The notes under the pieces are model-generated. The model did no database searches. It saw only the letters and a program-made list of their open reading frames with translations, and was not told the DNA's origin. From Pseudohongiella sp. (lineage in GTDB: Bacteria > Pseudomonadota > Gammaproteobacteria > Pseudomonadales > Pseudohongiellaceae): a stretch of 53,499 bases of DNA. A program made the position numbers and the translations under genes. How positions within the stretch are numbered: position 1 is the stretch's first letter; every line of letters starts with the position of its first letter. The DNA lies in contig JAUYSM010000084.1 in NCBI GenBank assembly GCA_030696315.1, forward strand, positions 1 to 53,499. Reading direction: 5' to 3'. Positions 19,765-30,465 of the stretch are shown here, piece by piece.

Positions 19765-19804
19765 TGATGCCTGCGGTCCGCATAAAACGGCACCACAGGC
19801 ATCA
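19765..19804. terminator. inverted repeat between convergent SRPBCC and YHS genes
   Basis: TGATGCCTG (19765-19773) pairs with CAGGCATCA (19796-19804) in the 66-bp gap between two convergent genes. It is probably a bidirectional terminator without long T-tracts. Confidence 0.5.
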
Positions 19805-19820
19805 GCGCTATGTCATGTAG

Positions 19821-20354
19821 TCAGTCGATCAATTTGCCTTCAGCAATCGCGGTCTCAAAATTCTTCAACGCATTGCTCATGTTGGTTTCCGTGGCTGACA
19901 AGAAGCGGGCGCGCACATCAAAATTACCATTAAGCACCAGGCTGTCACCCACGCGCACAGCAGTACGGGGATCACCCCGTGCAACCAGATTGTTAAAGGC
20001 GAGTCCCAAGGAGCAGTGACCGCCACCAAAGGGTACATATTTGTTCTGGCCAGATTCCGTGGTTGCCGCAGTAAAAGTCTGGGCATTTTCGGCACTGGCA
20101 AAACACCAGCTCACGCCTTGCAAGTCAACTTTGTGCGCGCTGCAATCGGCTATCTGAACCGTGTGAGCGTCAAATGCCGCGACCGGATCATAGGCAAGTA
20201 CTTGTCCTTCCTCCAGGCGGGAGAAAGCAATACCGTTGTTATTGATGATGATCGGTTGCGGCTGAGCTTCTGCCTCTGCGGCAAAGGCAGCGCCCGAAAT
20301 AGGTGCGCCCAATAACAGTGCCAGCGTTACAACAAGCCTTGGGAGTGCTTTCAT
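19821..20354 (-). CDS. exported YHS-domain protein
   Basis: 177 residues from ATG 20354, which has AAGGAA at good spacing. A signal peptide covers about the first 27 residues (ALALLL core, cleavage after AFA). The mature part has the YHS-domain pattern seen in secreted bacterial members: YDPVAAFDA, WCFASAENAQTFTAA, then KYVPFGGGHCSLGLAFN and a strand-rich end. YHS domains are often found next to metal-handling proteins, but their biochemical role is poorly defined. It diverges from the DUF3667 gene; no other metal gene is adjacent. Confidence 0.75.
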   Translation of the reverse strand: MKALPRLVVTLALLLGAPISGAAFAAEAEAQPQPIIINNNGIAFSRLEEGQVLAYDPVAAFDAHTVQIADCSAHKVDLQGVSWCFASAENAQTFTAATTESGQNKYVPFGGGHCSLGLAFNNLVARGDPRTAVRVGDSLVLNGNFDVRARFLSATETNMSNALKNFETAIAEGKLID

Positions 20355-20485
20355 GATGTTTTTCCTTATTTTAATTAATGAACCTGAACTGCGGGGGTGC
20401 CCGAAGTTTATTGTGAAGTCCATTCCATATGCTATAAAAAACAGTGCTTGAAACACATTATTGCATTTGGGAATATTCAATCACC

Positions 20486-21367
20486 ATGCCAACCAAGACA
20501 ACCACTGACACCGGCCAGGATATCTGCCCAAATTGCGAGCAGGCAATCCCTGAAACCGCACACTTTTGCCCTCACTGTGGGCAGGAAACCCGCTTGCGCC
20601 CACCCAAGGTGATGGAATTCCTACAGGAATTTGCGGGCAACTATCTGGCCGTCGAAGGCGCGCTGTGGCGCTCCCTCAAATTATTGTTGCTGAAACCGGG
20701 TATGCTGACGCGTAACTATCTGGCGGGCCAACGACGCAAATACGTGCTGCCGCTGCGGCTTTACCTCAGCATCAGTCTTTTGGCTCTATTTGGCATGGGT
20801 ACACTTTTTAATGCCAAAGTGGTGAGCGCACCGCCTTTGCTACTGGACATACCACAATCACACATTGTTGTACTCGATCTTGGTGTAATCAGCGCGGGCC
20901 TCGACCAAGGCAAGTTCTATTGTGATGGTTTGCCCGACACGACGTGTCAGCGGTTGCAGCAACGATTGACGACAGATCCGGCAGGCCTTTGGCAACAAGC
21001 GACACTCAGCGGTGAGCGATTTATTGGTAGCCTGGGCTCAGTGATGTTTGTCTTGGTGCCGGTATTTGCGCTGTTGCTGCGTTGGATATATGCGCGCCGC
21101 CATTGGCGTTATGCAGAACATTTGGTGTTTGCACTGCACATACATAGTTTCTGGTTCCTGATGCTTTGTATTGCTGTGCCAGGATTAACGTTTGTGACAC
21201 CAGCCGCGTGGTTGACCATGCCAATTTACACACTGCTAGCAACTCGCACTGTGTATGGCGGTCGCTGGTCAGTGACACTGCTTCGACTGGCACTGCTTGC
21301 CGTGACCTACACGCTGATGCTTGCCGTCGGGTTGAGCATACTGATGCTTTGGATTCTGCTGTATTGA
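20486..21367 (+). CDS. DUF3667 zinc-ribbon membrane protein
   Basis: 293 residues from ATG 20486. A four-cysteine zinc ribbon (CPNCEQ at about residue 13 and CPHCGQ at about 29) is followed by the DUF3667 signature FAGNYLAVEGALWRSLKLLLLKPGMLTRNYLAGQRRKYVLPLRLYLSIS. Four or five hydrophobic segments then run to the C-terminus. The protein is an inner-membrane protein with a cytoplasmic zinc head; the function of the family is unknown. It is convergent with the ABC permease, with only 23 bp between stops and no terminator visible there. Confidence 0.82.
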   Translation: MPTKTTTDTGQDICPNCEQAIPETAHFCPHCGQETRLRPPKVMEFLQEFAGNYLAVEGALWRSLKLLLLKPGMLTRNYLAGQRRKYVLPLRLYLSISLLALFGMGTLFNAKVVSAPPLLLDIPQSHIVVLDLGVISAGLDQGKFYCDGLPDTTCQRLQQRLTTDPAGLWQQATLSGERFIGSLGSVMFVLVPVFALLLRWIYARRHWRYAEHLVFALHIHSFWFLMLCIAVPGLTFVTPAAWLTMPIYTLLATRTVYGGRWSVTLLRLALLAVTYTLMLAVGLSILMLWILLY

Positions 21368-21390
21368 GGGCGTTTCTGCAGCTTAAGTGA

Positions 21391-22419
21391 TCACATCAGC
21401 CAACGTCGTTTCATCAACAGGTATGAGAACCAAAACATTAATAGCCCTAGCAGGATCAGGTAGACCCAGTCGAAGGCCATATCCGTCAAACTGGCATTTT
21501 CGAGAAGTATGGACTGAAGCGGTTTATACAGTTGATAAGACGGCAACAACGGTGCCACGGCAGTTAATTGTTGTGATACATCCGACATGGCCGACGGCAG
21601 CAGATGCGGCAAATAGAAGATGACGCCCAAAGTTCTGGCACTGGCTTGAGTGCGGCACAAAAAGCCGAGGAAGACTCCGAAGGCGCTGAAGCAAAAACTA
21701 CCTGCAAGCAGTATCGCGACATAGTCAACCAGATGTACCGGACCGAATTGACCCAAGACATGCAGAAACACCACCGCCGTCAGTATCAACAACATTCCCA
21801 GCAGCACTTTGGCCGCCAACCATTGAACTTCATTGATAGGCGTCTGAAGCAGGGCAAGCAGCAGCTTCTTTTCCTTTTCCTCAGCCACTTGCGCCGGCAA
21901 GATAACAAACCCGATCAACAGCACTAACATCAATACCCATGTCGGTAAGGTTTCTCTTTGCACATCGCTTTCGTGCAGTGAACTGACGTTGGTAATCCAA
22001 TCCGGGCGCGCGCCTTCTGCCACTTTTTGCAGTGCTGAAAACGTCTGTAAAATTGCAAGCGTCTGAACAGAATCTCTTTTCAGAACAAGCAGCTCAAGAC
22101 TACCTGTTGCTGCATCATTCCTTGTTAAGATGCCGTCAATCTGTCGCTCTTTCAGTAAACGATTTCCCTCGTCCACATTTGCCAACCAGGTTAGCTCTAC
22201 CAGTTGTTCAGCCGCGCGAATACTCTGCACAATATCAGGCGCAAGAGTTTCCTGTTGAATCAAGCCGATTCTGATTTTGTCCGGCCCTGATCCTGCATCG
22301 TCCACCAGATTCAGTGTCACAAACACAAAAAGGGGAATAAACAAAATCAGAAGAAACGTCTTATTCTTGAACGCAATTGCCAGATCGTTGATGGTGAGTA
22401 TGATGATGTTTCCAATCAC
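21391..22419 (-). CDS. ABC-2 type transporter permease (NatB-like)
   Basis: 342-residue permease. One membrane segment near the N-terminus (ILLILFIPLFVFV) is followed by a 130-residue extracytoplasmic domain and then five to six segments at the C-terminus. This is the arrangement of NatB-like exporters. The motif LPAQVAEEKEKKLLLALLQTPI is the conserved ABC-2 coupling element. Its start codon overlaps the stop of the ATPase gene by four bases. It probably exports sodium or a small molecule; the substrate is inferred only from family resemblance. Confidence 0.82.
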   Translation of the reverse strand: MIGNIIILTINDLAIAFKNKTFLLILFIPLFVFVTLNLVDDAGSGPDKIRIGLIQQETLAPDIVQSIRAAEQLVELTWLANVDEGNRLLKERQIDGILTRNDAATGSLELLVLKRDSVQTLAILQTFSALQKVAEGARPDWITNVSSLHESDVQRETLPTWVLMLVLLIGFVILPAQVAEEKEKKLLLALLQTPINEVQWLAAKVLLGMLLILTAVVFLHVLGQFGPVHLVDYVAILLAGSFCFSAFGVFLGFLCRTQASARTLGVIFYLPHLLPSAMSDVSQQLTAVAPLLPSYQLYKPLQSILLENASLTDMAFDWVYLILLGLLMFWFSYLLMKRRWLM

Positions 22420-23114
22420 AGTGCATACAGCCTTTCATGAATCTCTGATTGGAAATATGCGTGAGGAAGACCATCAAAAACCAAGCGACTTTCATGCAGC
22501 ACCATAATGCGTGTTGCAAGATTTTTGATCTCTTCTGGTCGGTGAGATGTAAAAATGATTGTTTTGCCAGCCGAATGCATCGCCTGTAACAAGCGATAGA
22601 TCTCTCTTGTCATTTCGAAATCGAGACCGGAAGTAGGCTCATCCAAAAGCAGAATCGCAGGATCTGCCAATAGCGCGCGTCCGATATTGACCCGCTGCTT
22701 TAAGCCCTTTGATAGTGACTGGACCTTACTTTTGCGAAAGGGCAACAAACTGAATTCGCGCAGAATGACTTCTACCCGTGAGAACGGGGTGTGGGAGAGC
22801 AACGCAAAGAGCTTGAGGTTATATTCGACGGAAAAGAAGTCAAACAGGTTGGGTACTTCGGGAATGAAACCCACCTTTCCGATAATTGCCTTTCTATTGG
22901 CTAGCCCAAACCCGTCAATGGTGACGGTTCCGTCGTCCGGAATGATCCAGTTGCCCAGCATTTTCAGAAGGGTAGATTTCCCAGCACCGTTGTGGCCAAC
23001 AATGGCGATGAGTTCGCCTGTTTCCACTTCAAAGCTCGTCGCCGCCAGCCCTCGCTTTTTGTCATACAGCTTTGCGAGATTTTCAACGATGAGTTGCATA
23101 CTGGTATCCGCCAC
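22416..23114 (-). CDS. ABC transporter ATP-binding protein (NatA-like)
   Basis: 232-residue ATPase partner of the adjacent permease. Visible motifs are Walker A (GHNGAGKST), the Q-loop region (VGFIPEVPNLFDFFSVEYNL), signature LSKGLKQRV (a variant of LSGGQ with Lys for the first Gly), Walker B (AILLLDEPTSG), the D-loop and the switch histidine (FTSHRPEEI). The signature variant LSKG is common in the NatA/CcmA exporter subgroup. ATPase then permease, with an ATGA overlap, make a two-gene operon. Confidence 0.9.
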   Translation of the reverse strand: MADTSMQLIVENLAKLYDKKRGLAATSFEVETGELIAIVGHNGAGKSTLLKMLGNWIIPDDGTVTIDGFGLANRKAIIGKVGFIPEVPNLFDFFSVEYNLKLFALLSHTPFSRVEVILREFSLLPFRKSKVQSLSKGLKQRVNIGRALLADPAILLLDEPTSGLDFEMTREIYRLLQAMHSAGKTIIFTSHRPEEIKNLATRIMVLHESRLVFDGLPHAYFQSEIHERLYAL

Positions 23115-23198
23115 TGTTGAACAATGGCGAACGGCATCACCATACAGAAAATTTCGCCCAGCTGGGCAAGCCCATTATGCGGCAAGTTTCGGCTGAAT

Positions 23199-23255
23199 TT
23201 AGATAAGTCTGGCGATGACCAGCACAAGAACGATTACTACTAATAAACCTATCAT
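23199..23255 (-). CDS. 18-residue hydrophobic small protein
   Basis: Tiny ORF encoding MIGLLVVIVLVLVIARLI. It is supported by an excellent ribosome binding site: AGGAG with six bases before the ATG, itself preceded by a run of A. The peptide is one continuous membrane helix ending in Ala-Arg-Leu-Ile. In length and composition it resembles Ibs-type type I toxins and other very small membrane proteins. It lies alone in the 286-bp gap between parE and the ABC operon, on the same strand. It could be a leader, a toxin-like peptide or a chance ORF; the ribosome binding site argues against chance. Confidence 0.5.
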   Translation of the reverse strand: MIGLLVVIVLVLVIARLI

Positions 23256-23400
23256 GGTGAGCTCCTTTTTTTCGGCGGGGATGACGTTGAGATTGTCTTC
23301 GGAGTCAAACCCAGTTTATGAATACTGCACTGAGAGGCATTCTGCTCCGTATTCATTCTCCATCACCGTGCGCTAACGCACCAAGCGGACACCAAGAAAC

Positions 23401-26185
<2,785 letters not shown>

Positions 26186-26188
26186 AAT

Positions 26189-26740
26189 TTAATCGACACA
26201 CAGAAAATCTGACGTCCTGGCGACTACCCCTGGCTGCAAACACCAGCCCAGCCACTCTGCAAGAAATTCGTTGATCTGCCTCTTTTCGTCCTGATGATAC
26301 ATATCAGCATTGGGCAAATGGCTTTTTGCCGGTATCTGCCGATGTCCCTGATAACTCAGCGGTTCAGCGGTGGCCGCGTCGTGGTACATACGCACCAGCA
26401 TCACAGGTGCCGGCGCCCACTGCGGGAAGCCGTAACTGATGCTAATCTCAAGCGTGCTGGTATATCGAAAAGTCTCCAGCAACCGAACCCGAATGATCAT
26501 TTTATTGTTTGATTTTTTGATCGCCTTTTTGCCAGCACCGATTTTGCTGCTGCTGGCGTCAAACTCCCAACAACTGCCTGATGCCGGAAGCTCCCCTGAA
26601 TGAGCGGGCTTTCCTGATTCTAGAGCAGGCACCAGCTTTAGTAAACGACAATAATTGGCGTCACATGTCTGCATGTACGCTGCAAGATCCACTCGATATC
26701 GCGGCGGAACCGCCAACTCGTAATACTCGAACTCCAACAT
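26189..26740 (-). CDS. yqiB: YqiB family (DUF1249) protein
   Basis: 183 residues from ATG 26740, which overlaps the nudF stop (TGATG). The diagnostic N-terminal block is VPPRYRVDLAAYMQTCDANYCRLLKLVPAL. The C-terminal YHQDEKRQINEFLAEWLGWCL also fits. The family has no assigned biochemical function but is almost always found between nudF and cpdA. Translational coupling with nudF is clear from the overlap. A reading frame extending to 26785 is open, but its extra residues lie within nudF. Confidence 0.88.
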   Translation of the reverse strand: MLEFEYYELAVPPRYRVDLAAYMQTCDANYCRLLKLVPALESGKPAHSGELPASGSCWEFDASSSKIGAGKKAIKKSNNKMIIRVRLLETFRYTSTLEISISYGFPQWAPAPVMLVRMYHDAATAEPLSYQGHRQIPAKSHLPNADMYHQDEKRQINEFLAEWLGWCLQPGVVARTSDFLCVD

Positions 26741-27363
26741 CAAGCAGACTCCGCTCCGGACTCCATCTTTCTGATCTGCAACCACTGCAATGCGATTATT
26801 GCCATGGCGTTATTGATCAATCCCTGCTGCATTGCAGCGATGGCAACCGCCCTGGGCAGCACCACCACACGAATATCTTCATTTTCCTCAGGCAACCCAT
26901 GCACGCCAGCAGCGTGACTGGAGTCAACCTCCGCATAAAACAGGCTGATGCGTTCGTCGCAGCCGCCTGGACTGTTGTAGTACTCACATATGAATTGTGC
27001 TTGACCGATTGTCAGCCCGGTTTCTTCCAGCACTTCTCGACTCGCCATGTCTTCAGGTGATTCACCCTCGTCCACCATACCGGCGACCAGTTCCAGCGCC
27101 CACGGGCTTTGATGGGCCGAATTGAGCATGCCAACCCGAAATTGTTCAACTAAAACAACATGATCGCGCGCCGGGTCATACAACAGCACGCCCGCGGCCC
27201 TGCCGCGCAGAAACAGTTCACGCGTGAACACCTGGCTCCAGCCACCGGCATACAGGCGATGACGTAAACTCAGTTTATCAACTGCAAAAAATCCCTTAAA
27301 AACGCGATGGCGCTCCAGCACCTCAACATCACTTTTTTCATAAATCGGAAGATGCGCCGCCAT
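26740..27363 (-). CDS. nudF: ADP-ribose pyrophosphatase (Nudix)
   Basis: 207-residue Nudix hydrolase that splits ADP-ribose to AMP and ribose 5-phosphate. The full Nudix box is present (GMVDEGESPEDMASREVLEETGL matches GX5EX7REUXEEXGU). Upstream, GRAAGVLLYDPARDHVVLVEQFRVG is typical of the ADP-ribose group. The gene is first in the nudF-yqiB-cpdA-parE block. Its upstream 240 bp are filled by palindromic repeat copies rather than by an obvious promoter. Confidence 0.93.
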   Translation of the reverse strand: MAAHLPIYEKSDVEVLERHRVFKGFFAVDKLSLRHRLYAGGWSQVFTRELFLRGRAAGVLLYDPARDHVVLVEQFRVGMLNSAHQSPWALELVAGMVDEGESPEDMASREVLEETGLTIGQAQFICEYYNSPGGCDERISLFYAEVDSSHAAGVHGLPEENEDIRVVVLPRAVAIAAMQQGLINNAMAIIALQWLQIRKMESGAESA

Positions 27364-27435
27364 GATTTCCCTTGCCCCCGGTAGAGCGCAAAATTATGCC
27401 GCAGTCGACGATGCACCGCTATCACTGATTGCCAC

Positions 27436-27480
27436 CCGGCGGTAACCGGGACATGAGCCAAGAACAATAAAGACGCCGAA
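27436..27480. repeat. half copy of the palindromic element (left arm and half core only)
   Basis: This stretch repeats the left arm and the first half of the core of the complete element 78 bp to its right, with about 90 percent identity. It reads GGCGGTAACCGGGACAT, then GAGCCAAGAACAATAAAG and GACGCCGAA, and stops where the second half of the core should begin. It has no right arm of its own, so it could only fold with the neighbour's right arm. It looks like a truncated or recombined copy. Confidence 0.7.
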
Positions 27481-27512
27481 GCGCTACGCTACCCCTGAGT
27501 CTGGCACAAGCA

Positions 27513-27590
27513 CGGCGGTAACCGGGGCATGAGCGAGGAACAATAAAGACGCCGAAGGCGTCGTTCCGAGGAATGCCCCGGTTCCCGCCG
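27513..27590 (+). repeat. palindromic intergenic element, copy A
   Basis: Arms of 18 bp (27513-27530 and 27573-27590, one mismatch) enclose a core beginning TGAGCGAGGAACAATAAA and ending GTTCCGAGGAA, with an inner GACGCC/GGCGTC hairpin. The core is shared with the elements near 38.2, 39.56 and 39.74 kb; the arm sequence is not. It lies between chrR and nudF, beyond the chrR terminator. Read in the direction of chrR transcription, the core runs in the same sense as the other copies relative to their upstream genes. Confidence 0.85.
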
Positions 27591-27601
27591 GGCGCTACCA
27601 G

Positions 27602-27633
27602 AAAAAAAAATGGCGACCACCTTGGCCGCCATT
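27602..27633 (-). terminator. intrinsic terminator of the sigma/anti-sigma operon
   Basis: On the minus strand a 10-bp stem (27624-27633 with 27609-27618, one G:T) and a five-base loop are followed by a run of nine T residues. It lies 26 bp after the chrR stop. It is a canonical Rho-independent terminator. Confidence 0.9.
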
Positions 27634-27658
27634 CTTGACTCACTATAGACCATCAGCC

Positions 27659-28345
27659 TCAGTGACTAAACCCCGACAAACGATATTGCACAAAAGGCTC
27701 CAGCAACCGATACCACAAAGAACTCGGCTTCACCGGCTGCTCCAGACTCACCAGACAGATACAATCCGTATCCAGCGTCGCCGTTGGCTGATGTCGCTCA
27801 CCAGCATGCCGCACAACAAAATCTCCACGCACATACTTACCGTCAGCATCCGAGAAACTTCCCTTCAACAACACGGTAATTTCCTCACCGCGATGCTCAT
27901 GCTCAGGCATCGGTCGCCCGGCTTTGATGTCATAAATGGCAGTCTGGCGACGCTTGCAACCAACATCCATGGGAGCGATTCGCAGCGAGCCTCCCAGCTT
28001 GACCCAGTTCAGGTCTTGCAGATTGTCACCAGCCAGTTTTTCAACGACCCGTGGGATTCCGGAGGCAGCGAGCGCAGGCCTGCCTGCTCGGACCACACTT
28101 TCCTGGGGAGCTGCAGGCTCAGCAGAATCGATGCGCTGCATCAGACTTTCAAAGCCATCATGCTCATCAGCAATCGGTTCTAACCTTGCCATCATCTGGG
28201 CAGCAACGTCACTGAGTTGTTGCACGTGAGCGCGGCACTTGCCACAAAATTCAAGATGCGCAGCGACACATACCGCTTCTGACATTGCCAGACTGCCCGC
28301 GGCGAAATCTGTCAAAAATTTTGAGTCTGGGTGAAAAGAGACCAT
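27659..28345 (-). CDS. chrR: ChrR-type zinc anti-sigma factor with cupin domain
   Basis: 228-residue anti-sigma factor. The N-terminal zinc anti-sigma domain has the H-x3-C-x2-C motif (HLEFCGKC, about residues 31-38) and an upstream His. The C-terminal cupin domain has MPEHEHRGEEITVLLKGSFSD and a second histidine block (RHAGERHQP). This two-domain layout is that of ChrR of Rhodobacter sphaeroides, which releases sigma-E in response to singlet oxygen or organic peroxide. It lies 50 bp after the sigma gene, in one operon with it, and has its own strong terminator. The symbol is by family. Confidence 0.9.
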   Translation of the reverse strand: MVSFHPDSKFLTDFAAGSLAMSEAVCVAAHLEFCGKCRAHVQQLSDVAAQMMARLEPIADEHDGFESLMQRIDSAEPAAPQESVVRAGRPALAASGIPRVVEKLAGDNLQDLNWVKLGGSLRIAPMDVGCKRRQTAIYDIKAGRPMPEHEHRGEEITVLLKGSFSDADGKYVRGDFVVRHAGERHQPTATLDTDCICLVSLEQPVKPSSLWYRLLEPFVQYRLSGFSH

Positions 28346-28395
28346 TTTATTACCTGAAAAATTAAATCAGCTGTTTAAGCCTTGTTGTCGGAATA

Positions 28396-29037
28396 CTATC
28401 GGTCTATCAGTATCTGCATTTTATTCAGTGCCAGTCGGATCCGGGATTTGACAGTACCAAGCGGTAAGCCCAATTCCTCTGCAACTTCGTTGTGCGACTT
28501 GCCTTCCATAAACGCCTTGTACAACACCTGCACTTGCTCTTCCGGCAAGGTTGCCATCGCTTGCTTGATGACCTGCTCAGCACGACGCTGCTGCATGTCA
28601 ACCAGGGGTTCAGGCGATTCAGCCTCATGCCAGATATCTTCGATATCAATCTCGCGGTTGTTGCGGTCATTGCGCCGGATAAAGTCGATACGCGTGTTAC
28701 GCGCAATCGTGAATATCCATGTATTGACGCTGGCTTTGGCCGGGTTAAAAGATGCGGCTTTATTCCACACCTTGATTAACACTTCTTGAGTAATCTCTTC
28801 AGCCTCAGCCCGATTTGCCCCAGACCCCATGCTTTTGAGCAAAAAAGCTCGAATCAGTGGGGTAAAGTGCTTATACAGCAATTGAAATGCTGCTCTGTCG
28901 CGCTTCACCGCGACCAGCCGTACATTTTCAGCCCATAAGTCGGGCACAGAACTTCGCGTTAGTTGTGTTGCTACACTGTCCATATCGTCATTGTTATCCA
29001 CGTGGATTCCGGTTAGCGCGTCTACAAATGCCATCAT
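28396..29037 (-). CDS. rpoE: ECF RNA polymerase sigma factor (RpoE/ECF11-like, partner of ChrR)
   Basis: 213-residue extracytoplasmic-function sigma factor. Region 2 is visible in HFTPLIRAFLLKSMG ... AEEITQEVLIKVWNKAASFNPAKASVNTWIFTIARNTRIDFIRR. Region 4 is LPEEQVQVLYKAFMEGKSHNEVAEELGLPLGTVKSRIRLALNKM. The pairing with a ChrR-type anti-sigma places it in the ECF11 group controlling photo-oxidative stress. It is autoregulated if the TGATCC/CGTA promoter directly upstream is real. Start at 29037 (or the next ATG, 29034) leaves a leader of about 15 bases; ATG 28983 is an alternative. This RpoE is not the envelope-stress sigma factor of E. coli. Confidence 0.92.
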   Translation of the reverse strand: MMAFVDALTGIHVDNNDDMDSVATQLTRSSVPDLWAENVRLVAVKRDRAAFQLLYKHFTPLIRAFLLKSMGSGANRAEAEEITQEVLIKVWNKAASFNPAKASVNTWIFTIARNTRIDFIRRNDRNNREIDIEDIWHEAESPEPLVDMQQRRAEQVIKQAMATLPEEQVQVLYKAFMEGKSHNEVAEELGLPLGTVKSRIRLALNKMQILIDR

Positions 29038-29058
29038 TTTTAGCGTAGACCCACATTC

Positions 29059-29084
29059 TACGCAAGCTCTTCAGACTCGGATCA
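29059..29084 (-). promoter_or_regulatory. ECF11-type promoter of the rpoE-chrR operon
   Basis: On the minus strand TGATCC (29084-29079), 16 bases, then CGTA (29062-29059). The -10 element ends about 21 bases before the sigma factor ATG. The same motif pair with the same 16-base spacer is found on the other strand of this intergenic region, which makes chance unlikely. The motif fits what is known of RpoE/ChrR-group promoters (TGATC and CGTA elements) and predicts autoregulation. Confidence 0.8.
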
Positions 29085-29106
29085 CCCATCTAGAAGGCGC
29101 GTGTTT

Positions 29107-29132
29107 TGATCCACCTGATTGCAGTTGCCGTA
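29107..29132 (+). promoter_or_regulatory. ECF11-type promoter of the lipid-modification operon
   Basis: TGATCC (29107-29112), 16 bases, CGTA (29129-29132), followed by TCTAATCC. It lies 43 bases before the start of the NTF2-like gene and is the mirror partner of the rpoE promoter. It would place all five downstream genes under the sigma factor encoded beside them. Confidence 0.8.
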
Positions 29133-29175
29133 TCTAATCCTATCTAGCACACGCTTACCCTCAGAGTTTAATTAA

Positions 29176-29634
29176 ATGGCCACCGAAATGAATTCAGTCA
29201 GCGAAAATTTGCGAACCGCTTTACTGAACGACTTCAAGGACTTCTACCGCAATCCAGGCATCGCCTCGCTTGAAAACATTCAGCGCGTTTACACTCAGGA
29301 CGTGGAATTTCGGGATCCGGCACACGCGCTGCATGGCCGCCTGGCTGTAAAAAATTATTTACGCAGCCTGTATGCCAGCACCAAATACATGAAATTTGAC
29401 TATCTGGAGGAGCAGATTGGTGAACATACGGCTACCATCGTCTGGCAGATGACTTTTAGTCATACCAGCCTCAATGGCGGAAATCCCGTGGAAGTACGGG
29501 GTGTTACGCTGATTCGGTTTACTGACCGTGTTTATTACCATGAAGACTTCTTTGATCTTGGCGCTATGCTTTATCAGCATGTGCCGGTACTTGGATCAGT
29601 AATCAGGTACATTAATAATCGTTTAAGCGCATAG
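29176..29634 (+). CDS. NTF2/SnoaL-like domain protein of the ECF regulon
   Basis: 152-residue single-domain protein with the cone-shaped NTF2-like fold pattern: helical N-terminus, IQRVYTQDVEFRDPAHALHGRLAVKNYLRSLYAS, then strands ending in DRVYYHEDFFDLGAMLYQHVPVLGSVIRYI. No signal peptide is present. Genes of this kind commonly open the operon next to rpoE-chrR in gammaproteobacteria. Catalytic residues are not evident and it may bind a lipid or an intermediate. It is first in the operon, behind the ECF-type promoter; the next gene follows after 30 bases. Confidence 0.78.
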   Translation: MATEMNSVSENLRTALLNDFKDFYRNPGIASLENIQRVYTQDVEFRDPAHALHGRLAVKNYLRSLYASTKYMKFDYLEEQIGEHTATIVWQMTFSHTSLNGGNPVEVRGVTLIRFTDRVYYHEDFFDLGAMLYQHVPVLGSVIRYINNRLSA

Positions 29635-29664
29635 TTGTTTACCTCTACGCCTTTTGGACATGAA

Positions 29665-30465
29665 ATGAGTAGCAATGAATACAGCAGTCACAATGTCTGG
29701 ATAACCGGCGCAGGGTCCGGGATTGGACGCGCCCTCGCCCTGCATTACGCTGCACAAGGCTCACACGTGGTGATCAGTGGTCGCACCTTGGACAAATTAC
29801 ACCAGGTTCGTGATGCTGCTGCATCGCTGCCGGGCCAGATCAGCTGCCTGCCCTTTGACGTGACAGATGCCGAGTCTGTTAACAGCACCAGCGAGGCGCT
29901 ACGCGCTATTGTTCCTCATCTGGATCTGGCAGTGCTTAATGCTGGCACCTGTGAGTACATCAAGAAGGGGAATCTTGACCCTGCGCTTTTCCGACGGGTA
30001 ATGGATACCAACTTTTTTGGTTTTATTCATTCAATCAATGCCGCCCTTCCGCTGCTGAAAGCAGCCAGCACTAAACCTCACCTTGCGGGTGTATGCAGCC
30101 TGGCGGCTTTTATCGGTTTTCCTCGCGCGGAGGCTTATGGCGCTTCCAAAGCAGCAGCTCGCTACCTGCTGAATTCAGTTCGCACAGATTATAGCGATCT
30201 GATGGATGTGACAGTGGTTAACCCAGGGTTTGTCACCACGCCGATGACCGCCGCCAACGACTTTCCAATGCCGTTTGAAATGGATGCGGAGAACGCAGCA
30301 CAGCGAATTGCCTCAGCACTCATAAAACGGCCTCTGGAATACAATTTCCCGAACCGATTGACCTGGGTATTGCGATTGGCACAACTATTTAATGGCATCT
30401 GGTACCGGCAGATCAGCAAACAACGCAGAACTGACAACGCCGCCAAGAGGAAAACAGCGGGATGA
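29665..30465 (+). CDS. short-chain dehydrogenase/reductase of the ECF regulon
   Basis: 266-residue NAD(P)-dependent SDR. The cofactor motif is TGAGSGIGRAL, followed by NAG (VLNAGTCEY). The catalytic Ser lies in GVCSLAAFIGFPRAEAYGASKAA, with the Tyr-x3-Lys as YGASK. Start is ATG 29665 (TTTTGGA upstream); an in-frame TTG at 29635 would add ten residues but directly abuts the previous stop. Its TGA overlaps the ATG of the DUF1365 gene. The likely substrate is a lipid or fatty-acyl intermediate, inferred from its neighbours. Confidence 0.88.
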   Translation: MSSNEYSSHNVWITGAGSGIGRALALHYAAQGSHVVISGRTLDKLHQVRDAAASLPGQISCLPFDVTDAESVNSTSEALRAIVPHLDLAVLNAGTCEYIKKGNLDPALFRRVMDTNFFGFIHSINAALPLLKAASTKPHLAGVCSLAAFIGFPRAEAYGASKAAARYLLNSVRTDYSDLMDVTVVNPGFVTTPMTAANDFPMPFEMDAENAAQRIASALIKRPLEYNFPNRLTWVLRLAQLFNGIWYRQISKQRRTDNAAKRKTAG

